A stretch of 64,000 nt of DNA, from contig JAZHPA010000004.1 of NCBI GenBank assembly GCA_051024685.1, positions 55,922-119,921 of the forward strand, read 5' to 3'. Every line of letters starts with the position of its first letter. The stretch's first letter is position 1. Source of the DNA: UBA12545 sp051024685. Lineage in GTDB: Bacteria > Bacillota > DSM-521 > Neomoorellales > Neomoorellaceae. The position numbers and the translations under genes were made by a program. The notes under the pieces are model-generated. The model saw only the letters and a program-made list of their open reading frames with translations. It had not been told where the DNA came from and searched no databases. Of this stretch, positions 59,164 to 64,000 are shown one piece after another.

Positions 59164-60330
59164 TTACCAGGCCGACGGCTTTTCGGCCAGGGTTACAGTT
59201 ACATTGACCTGGCCGCCCCGGCGGAAGATCACGAGCTGGATCATTTGCCCCACCTGTTTCTTTTGAATGAGTTTGACCAGCTCGCTGGCCGAATTTACGG
59301 CCTGGCCGTCCACTTGGAGGATGACGTCCCCGGTGCGGAGGCCGGCCTTGGCCGCCGGACCGCCGGATATCACTTCCCTTATAAGGACACCCTGCGCATT
59401 ACTAAGCCCTAGATAGTCGGCTATATCCGGCGTCATATCCTGCAAAACGACTCCCAGCCACGGCCGGCTGATTTTACCCTTGGTCATGAGGTCGTTCAGG
59501 ACCGGCTGGACGGTAGTACTGGGTATGGCGAACCCCACGCCCTGGGCGTCAATCTTGACGGCAGTATTGATGCCGATGACTTCGCCATGCAGATTTAGAA
59601 GGGGCCCGCCGCTGTTGCCGGGGTTAATGGAAGCATCGGTCTGAAGCAGATTTTCGTAGTGGCGGTCCTGGGTGTCCACGGGACGCCCCTTCGCGCTCAG
59701 CACACCCACGGTGACGGTATGATCCAGGCCGTAAGGGTTCCCGATGGCTATGACCCATTCCCCTACCCGGGCTTTGTCTGCATCTCCCAGTTTGAGATAG
59801 GGGAGCGGCTTGCCCACATCCACCTTGAGTATGGCCAGATCCAGATCCCGGTCAGCACCTACCACCCTAGCCTTAAACCGCTGGTCAAAACCCGCAATGG
59901 TAACTTCAACTTCCTCGGCGCCCTCCACCACATGCTCGTTGGTCAAAATATATCCGTCAGACGAAATCAGAAAGCCTGAACCCAGACCCTGCTGCTGGCC
60001 CCCATAAGGTATCCCGAAGAACTGCCGGAAAAAGGGATCGTTGAAAGGAGCCTGCAGGCTGCCGCCGCTCGTAGTATCAATCCTCACCACCGCCGGGCTG
60101 GCTGCTTCTACGATATTGGCAATGCTGTCGGGTCCAAGCCCGGGGGGCAGGCTCGTGGCGGCCGCCTGGTTAGCGGTCGCCTGTTGTTGGATACCTTCTT
60201 GTTGGGGCGGCAGGGCAAAAGCCCGGGAAGCCCCACTGAGGACAAAAAAGGCCGAAGTGACGGCTACGCCCGCCAGGAACACCAGGAGGAGTAGCCAGCC
60301 TAAACTCCGTCTACTACCTCGGTCATACAT
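59164..60330 (-). CDS. htrA: HtrA/DegP-type membrane-anchored serine protease
   Basis: 388 residues: a signal anchor (LGWLLLLVFLAGVAVTSAFFVL), a Gln-rich linker, the trypsin-like domain with His133 (TNEHVV), Asp164 (DLDLAIL) and Ser240 (GNSGGP), and one C-terminal PDZ domain (about 295-385). Quality-control protease at the outside of the membrane. ATG start. Confidence 0.95.
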   Translation of the reverse strand: MYDRGSRRSLGWLLLLVFLAGVAVTSAFFVLSGASRAFALPPQQEGIQQQATANQAAATSLPPGLGPDSIANIVEAASPAVVRIDTTSGGSLQAPFNDPFFRQFFGIPYGGQQQGLGSGFLISSDGYILTNEHVVEGAEEVEVTIAGFDQRFKARVVGADRDLDLAILKVDVGKPLPYLKLGDADKARVGEWVIAIGNPYGLDHTVTVGVLSAKGRPVDTQDRHYENLLQTDASINPGNSGGPLLNLHGEVIGINTAVKIDAQGVGFAIPSTTVQPVLNDLMTKGKISRPWLGVVLQDMTPDIADYLGLSNAQGVLIREVISGGPAAKAGLRTGDVILQVDGQAVNSASELVKLIQKKQVGQMIQLVIFRRGGQVNVTVTLAEKPSAW

Positions 60331-60422
60331 AAACCTTCCCTCCTATTCTATCGAGCGCTAAAGCCGTTTATCGTTCATTTTACTACAGCAAGGTAAAGAA
60401 AGTATTAAGAAATCCTGAAATA

Positions 60423-60475
60423 ATTATAAATCCCGTGCGTGTACCGTTGCAAGGCCGTCCGGCCTCTGCTATACT
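60423..60475. promoter_or_regulatory. Divergent overlapping promoters sharing one -35
   Basis: Plus strand: TTGCAA (60447-60452), 17 bp, TATACT (60470-60475), leading to the small membrane protein. Minus strand: the same TTGCAA, which is self-complementary, 18 bp, TATAAT (60428-60423), leading to htrA. The spacer has GGCCGTCCGGCC. Confidence 0.7.
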
Positions 60476-60495
60476 GGGCCTCGAGAGGTGAAAGT

Positions 60496-60627
60496 ATGAA
60501 GAAGGTTTATCTTGTCCTCTTTTTAATCTTCTGGCTCGTTCTGGGGCTTGCGGTGACCGTCATCAACAGCCACGGCACCGGCGGGGGAGGCCATGAACCT
60601 GCAGCCGCCCAAGTGAGCCAGCATTAG
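60496..60627 (+). CDS. Small membrane protein, unknown
   Basis: 43 residues: MKK start, one membrane helix (VYLVLFLIFWLVLGLAVTVI) and a short hydrophilic tail (NSHGTGGGGHEPAAAQVSQH). ATG 60496 has GAGAGGTG upstream. Possibly a cotranscribed partner of cinA. No known family. Confidence 0.7.
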   Translation: MKKVYLVLFLIFWLVLGLAVTVINSHGTGGGGHEPAAAQVSQH

Positions 60628-60709
60628 AGCCAAGACGGAAAACCAATCCCTTCGAGTGTTTTTCTTTACCCTCTACCTCCCATTCCAAATTAAGGAAAGG
60701 TGGACTCCC

Positions 60710-61963
60710 TTGCTCGCGGAAGCCATATTCACGGGCACCGAACTCCTCCTGGGCCAGGTCGTGAACACTAACGCGGCCTTTCTGGCCCAACAGTTGGCCG
60801 CAGCGGGTATCAGCCTCTTTCGTCAGATAGTGGTGGGCGATAATCTGGAGCGCATTAAGCAGGCCATCAGGGAAGCAAAGGAGCGGGCGGACCTGATCAT
60901 CATCGGCGGTGGTCTGGGCCCCACACAAGATGACCTGACGCGGGAAGCTCTGGCTGCCGCCCTGGGTCTTCCCCTGGAAGAAGATCCTCAAGCCCGGGAA
61001 CACATCGTCCGCTTCTTCACCGCCCGCAACCGTCCCATGCCGAGCCAAAATCTGAAACAAGCCCTCCTTCCCCGCGGGGCCCGGCTTTTGCCCAACCCTC
61101 TGGGTACGGCCCCCGGAATTTTCCTCTCCCATCAGGGTAAACTTTACGCCTGCCTGCCCGGGCCGCCGGGTGAATTCCAACCCATGTTCACCCAGGAGCT
61201 CCTGCCCTTGCTGCGTAGTTATTGCCAGGAACAGCAGGTCATCCTTTCCCGGGTACTGAAGGTCACCGGGATGGGAGAGTCGACGGTGGAAGAGAGAGTC
61301 CGGGACCTCCTGCCCAGTACCAACCCCACCCTGGCCCCCCTGGCCAAGATCGGAGAAGTGCACCTGCGCCTTACAGCGCGCGCCCCCGATGCTGGTACCG
61401 CCCTGGCTCTCATAGAGCCCATCGAAAAGGAAATCCGCCGGCGCCTGTCAGATTATGTCTTTGGAGCCGATGACGATACCCTGGAACAAGTAGTGGGTCG
61501 TCTCTTATCCGCCAGGGGCTGGACGCTGGCCGTAGCCGAGTCCTGCACCGGCGGCCTGCTGGCCCACCGGATAACCAACGTTCCCGGCAGTTCAGCTTAT
61601 TTCCGTCAGGGTTTAGTAGCTTACGCCAATGAGGTCAAGATCAAGCTCCTGGGAGTACCCCCGGAGATACTGGCCCGTCAGGGAGCAGTAAGCAGGGAAG
61701 TGGCCCTGGCTATGGCCCGAGGTATAAGGCAGCTGTCCGGTACAGAGGTGGGCGTAGGGATTACCGGTATTGCCGGCCCGGGCGGGGGTACGCCTGCTAA
61801 GCCGGTAGGACTGGTTTATGTGGCGGTAGACTTGCAGGGAGACAGCCAGGTGCGCCGGGAGCTCTTTCAGGGAAGGAGGGAAGAGGTTAAATGGCGGGCC
61901 AGCCACAGCGCCCTGGACTTGCTGTGGCGAATGTTGAGGATAAAAGCCCGGGGAGAAGGGTAG
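60710..61963 (+). CDS. cinA: CinA family nicotinamide-nucleotide amidase / competence-damage protein
   Basis: 417 residues from TTG 60710, with AAGGAAAGGTGG upstream. N-terminal molybdopterin-binding-like domain (AEAIFTGTELLLGQVVNTN, IIIGGGLGPTQDDLTREA; ADP-ribose pyrophosphatase type) and a C-terminal CinA amidase domain (AESCTGGLLAHRITNVPGSSAYF, GITGIAGPGGGTPAKPVGLVY). Deamidates nicotinamide mononucleotide. Full length. Confidence 0.95.
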   Translation: MLAEAIFTGTELLLGQVVNTNAAFLAQQLAAAGISLFRQIVVGDNLERIKQAIREAKERADLIIIGGGLGPTQDDLTREALAAALGLPLEEDPQAREHIVRFFTARNRPMPSQNLKQALLPRGARLLPNPLGTAPGIFLSHQGKLYACLPGPPGEFQPMFTQELLPLLRSYCQEQQVILSRVLKVTGMGESTVEERVRDLLPSTNPTLAPLAKIGEVHLRLTARAPDAGTALALIEPIEKEIRRRLSDYVFGADDDTLEQVVGRLLSARGWTLAVAESCTGGLLAHRITNVPGSSAYFRQGLVAYANEVKIKLLGVPPEILARQGAVSREVALAMARGIRQLSGTEVGVGITGIAGPGGGTPAKPVGLVYVAVDLQGDSQVRRELFQGRREEVKWRASHSALDLLWRMLRIKARGEG

Positions 61964-62004
61964 TTTAGTATTAAAGTCCTGTATCCCTGGAGGAAAACGA
62001 TACC

Positions 62005-62544
62005 TTGGACAGGCGGCAGTGGCTGTATATACTGCTCACCACAGCTCGGACATGGCGGCAGAAATTGCCCCACCACCGGCAAATATGGTTATTTACCTTG
62101 GTATTGCTCTTGATAATCCTGGTCCCGGGTATCCAGCCCCGGTCCTTCCGTCCACCGGCGGCGGAGAAACCTCTCACTGGAGGATGGCCGGTTGAAGAAG
62201 TCAACTTGTTGGCCCGGTTGGTAGCCGCCGAAGCCAAGGACGAACCCTATATCGGCAAGGTGGCCGTCGCTGCCGTGGTTTTAAACCGCACGCGCCACCC
62301 CGACTTCCCCTCCACCATACCCGGGGTCATCTTTGAGCCCTGGGCCTTTGAAAGCGTAATGAACGGTTCCTTCTGGGAGGTCACGGTGGAAGAACCCGAC
62401 TACCGCGCCAGCCAGGATGCCTTGAGCGATTGGGACCCCAGCGGCGGTGCCCTTTACTTTTTTAACCCCGCTACTGCTACCAGCCCTTGGATCTGGACTC
62501 GGCCTCAGATCACCGTCATTGGCCGTCATATTTTTGCTCTTTAA
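62005..62544 (+). CDS. SleB/CwlJ-like cell wall hydrolase
   Basis: 179 residues: a membrane anchor (IWLFTLVLLLIILVPGI) followed by the hydrolase_2 domain (LLARLVAAEAKDEPYIGKVAVAAVVLNRTRHPDFP ... GALYFFNPATATSPWIWTR). SleB enzymes lyse spore cortex peptidoglycan at germination; without a binding domain it could also act in vegetative walls. TTG start, overlapping yigZ convergently by 29 nt. Confidence 0.85.
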   Translation: MDRRQWLYILLTTARTWRQKLPHHRQIWLFTLVLLLIILVPGIQPRSFRPPAAEKPLTGGWPVEEVNLLARLVAAEAKDEPYIGKVAVAAVVLNRTRHPDFPSTIPGVIFEPWAFESVMNGSFWEVTVEEPDYRASQDALSDWDPSGGALYFFNPATATSPWIWTRPQITVIGRHIFAL

Positions 62545-63136
62545 TCACGGCCAGGGCAGCCACCTTCTGTTCGAACAGCTCCCCTGCAGAAACGGGAACC
62601 TCTGCCTGCAAGTGTACTTCCAGGGGGCCGTACTCCGCGGTTACCACCCGGCCGCCGCAAGAATTTATGTGATAGAGTACCCGCTCCAGGGCGGCGTAAG
62701 AACAACTTAGGGTCACCGGCTGCATAACTATCTTTTTTATCCGCCCGGCCTCCTCCAGGACCCGCCGGGCCGTCTGCCCATAAGCCTCGATTAACCCGCG
62801 CACCCCCAACTTTTTGCCGCCAAAGTAGCGGGTAACCACCACTGCCACATTGGTCAAGCCCAGGCTTAGGATGGCCCCTAAAATGGGACGCCCCGCCGTG
62901 CCGGAAGGCTCCCCGGCGTCGCTGTAGTACGTTATATCGCGGGGCGGCAAGCCCAGACGGTAAGCAAAGCAGTTATGGGTGGCCCTGCGGTGGAGCTTTT
63001 GGCGCCGGGCTATAAAATCCGCAGCTTCGGCTTCATTAGCCACTTCCTTAGCGCAGCCTATGAACACAGAGCGCTCAATCTTGAGTTGCACTTCGGCCTG
63101 GCCGGCTACCGTAGTAAAGGTGTCCTTTACCTGCAT
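62516..63136 (-). CDS. YigZ/IMPACT family protein
   Basis: About 206 residues from ATG 63136. Conserved RRATHNCFAYRLG, DAGEPSGTAGRPILGAI and VVVTRYFGGKKLGVRGLIEAYG motifs. The family is conserved but its biochemical role is uncertain. GTG 63163 would add 9 residues overlapping the MBL gene. Gene pair with the MBL hydrolase. Confidence 0.92.
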   Translation of the reverse strand: MQVKDTFTTVAGQAEVQLKIERSVFIGCAKEVANEAEAADFIARRQKLHRRATHNCFAYRLGLPPRDITYYSDAGEPSGTAGRPILGAILSLGLTNVAVVVTRYFGGKKLGVRGLIEAYGQTARRVLEEAGRIKKIVMQPVTLSCSYAALERVLYHINSCGGRVVTAEYGPLEVHLQAEVPVSAGELFEQKVAALAVIKEQKYDGQ

Positions 63137-63140
63137 TCCC

Positions 63141-63827
63141 TTACAGGCGGAAGGTACCTTCACTCAAACTCAAAACCCAGACTTCCATTTCCGGCGGCAG
63201 GGCGGCTTTGTCCACCTCCACCTCACTGCGGCCTAGATGCCGCACGTTGGCCCGACCCGAAGTAAACTCGTCCACCCCGGCAATAGGGAAGCCGCGCATG
63301 CCGGGTGTTAAGTAATGCATGGGCAATACCAGCCGGGGTCGTAGAGTTTCTACTATCTGCCAGGCTTGGCCGGCGTCAATGGTAAAGTAGCCCCCCACAG
63401 GTACCATTAATATGTCCAGCTCCCCGATTTTCCGGCATTGTTCCGCGTCCAGGAGATGACCCAGATCGCCCAGGTGGGCCAGGCGCAGATCGCCAATTTC
63501 CAAAACAAAAATAGCGTTCTTGCCTCGCTTCTCTCCTTGAACCTCATCATGGTAAGCAGAGACGGTGTAAGCGTGGACATCCTTAAAGGTGGTGTCCACC
63601 GTATTCCACTCTTCCCCCTCAGAGGTTAAACCCCGCAGTATTACAGGGTCTCCCTTGACGCCCTTTAAGTAATTATGATCCCAGTGTTCGTGACTCACGG
63701 TCACCACATCGGCCTCAACTTCCTGGGCTGCAGGCGAAACATCCGGCCCATAAGGATCGGTAACCACCCGTACCCCTGCCGGAGTAATCAGGTAAAAGCT
63801 TGCATGACCAAGCCAGCGTATCTTCAT
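63141..63827 (-). CDS. MBL-fold metal-dependent hydrolase
   Basis: 228 residues, YycJ/UPF0173-type short metallo-beta-lactamase fold with HEHWDHNYL (HxHxDH) near residue 46 and downstream metal ligands (HLGDLGHLL, LPMHYLTPGM). The substrate is unknown. ATG start. It opens the short MBL-yigZ unit. Confidence 0.88.
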   Translation of the reverse strand: MKIRWLGHASFYLITPAGVRVVTDPYGPDVSPAAQEVEADVVTVSHEHWDHNYLKGVKGDPVILRGLTSEGEEWNTVDTTFKDVHAYTVSAYHDEVQGEKRGKNAIFVLEIGDLRLAHLGDLGHLLDAEQCRKIGELDILMVPVGGYFTIDAGQAWQIVETLRPRLVLPMHYLTPGMRGFPIAGVDEFTSGRANVRHLGRSEVEVDKAALPPEMEVWVLSLSEGTFRL

Positions 63828-63941
63828 TGTGTACCCTCCTCAAGTGCTTAGATCTTCCTAAATTACTACCGTAAAGTCAATATTATCACATAATGGCGAA
63901 GTGTGCAAGAAGAACGGGTTCTGTGTGATCCGTCTGTGATA

Positions 63942-64000
63942 TTGTCAGGGTGAAATCCATCAGTGAAAATGTCAGTATGAGCAGGGAGAGGATTACTTTG
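63942..64000 (+). promoter_or_regulatory. Promoter and ribosome binding site of a gene starting at the right edge
   Basis: TTGTCA (63942-63947), 17 bp, GAAAAT (63965-63970), then AGGGAGAGG and TTG as the last three bases (63998-64000). Only the first codon is inside the window, so the product is unknown. Confidence 0.4.

Noticed and set aside
63880..63910. Extended -10 promoter (TGTGATAAT) for the MBL gene
   Set aside because: The best -35 (TTGCAC) is only 15 bp away; left unannotated.

Overview
The window comes from an anaerobic, endospore-forming, motile and probably thermophilic Gram-positive bacterium of the Firmicutes (Moorella/Thermanaeromonas/Desulfotomaculum-like). The evidence is a flagellar cluster in Firmicutes order (FliY, FlbD, FliW-CsrA, CheC-CheD), an alpha/beta-type small acid-soluble spore protein, a SleB-like hydrolase, a heterodisulfide-reductase HdrCB pair typical of anaerobic energy metabolism, and a branched-polyamine synthase (BpsA) typical of thermophiles. 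I cannot name the species.

Layout. 1-3.5 kb: hdrC-hdrB (hdrB runs off the left edge), a Na/Pi cotransporter and a geranylgeranyl-reductase-like flavoprotein. 3.6-13 kb: a nine-gene minus-strand chemosensory operon (che2) encoding a sensorless receptor with two signalling tips, a triple CheW, CheB, a HEAT protein, CheR, CheY, a CheA split into a kinase core and a separate HPt-P2 protein, and an HD-GYP phosphodiesterase, closed by a terminator. 13-14.8 kb: an AT-rich intergenic region with a possible 26-residue ORF unit, then an XRE regulator, a YflT-like stress protein and a spore protein on the plus strand. 14.8-42.6 kb: about 28 kb of contiguous minus-strand flagellar and chemotaxis genes from flgB to fliY. 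43-44.5 kb: bpsA and an AbrB-type regulator. 44.6-52.2 kb: flagellar filament and late genes (fliS, flaG, fliT-like, fliD, csrA, fliW, flgL, flgK, flgN, flgM), with no flagellin gene. 52.6-57.1 kb: mcp-cheW-cheA, a conventional chemotaxis set. 57.3-64 kb: M1-like peptidase, HtrA protease, a small membrane protein, CinA, SleB-like hydrolase, YigZ, an MBL-fold hydrolase and the first codon of another gene.

How it works together. Two cyclic-di-GMP-I (GEMM) riboswitches, each followed by an intrinsic terminator, precede flgB (about 42.8-42.9 kb) and the mcp-cheW-cheA operon (about 57.2 kb). The che2 operon ends in an HD-GYP gene, whose family degrades c-di-GMP, and a PilZ-type brake (YcgR) lies inside the flagellar operon. 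A chemosensory pathway that sets c-di-GMP, read back by RNA switches on the motility genes and by a PilZ protein at the motor, is therefore a reasonable but untested model.

Other unexplained structure: a 95-bp structured repeat present twice (upstream of fliJ and of cheW), an anomalous 300-bp stretch between cheA and flgM, a Pho-box-like tandem repeat beside the phosphate transporter gene, and divergent promoters sharing one self-complementary -35 hexamer. All calls come from reading the sequence; no database search was possible.
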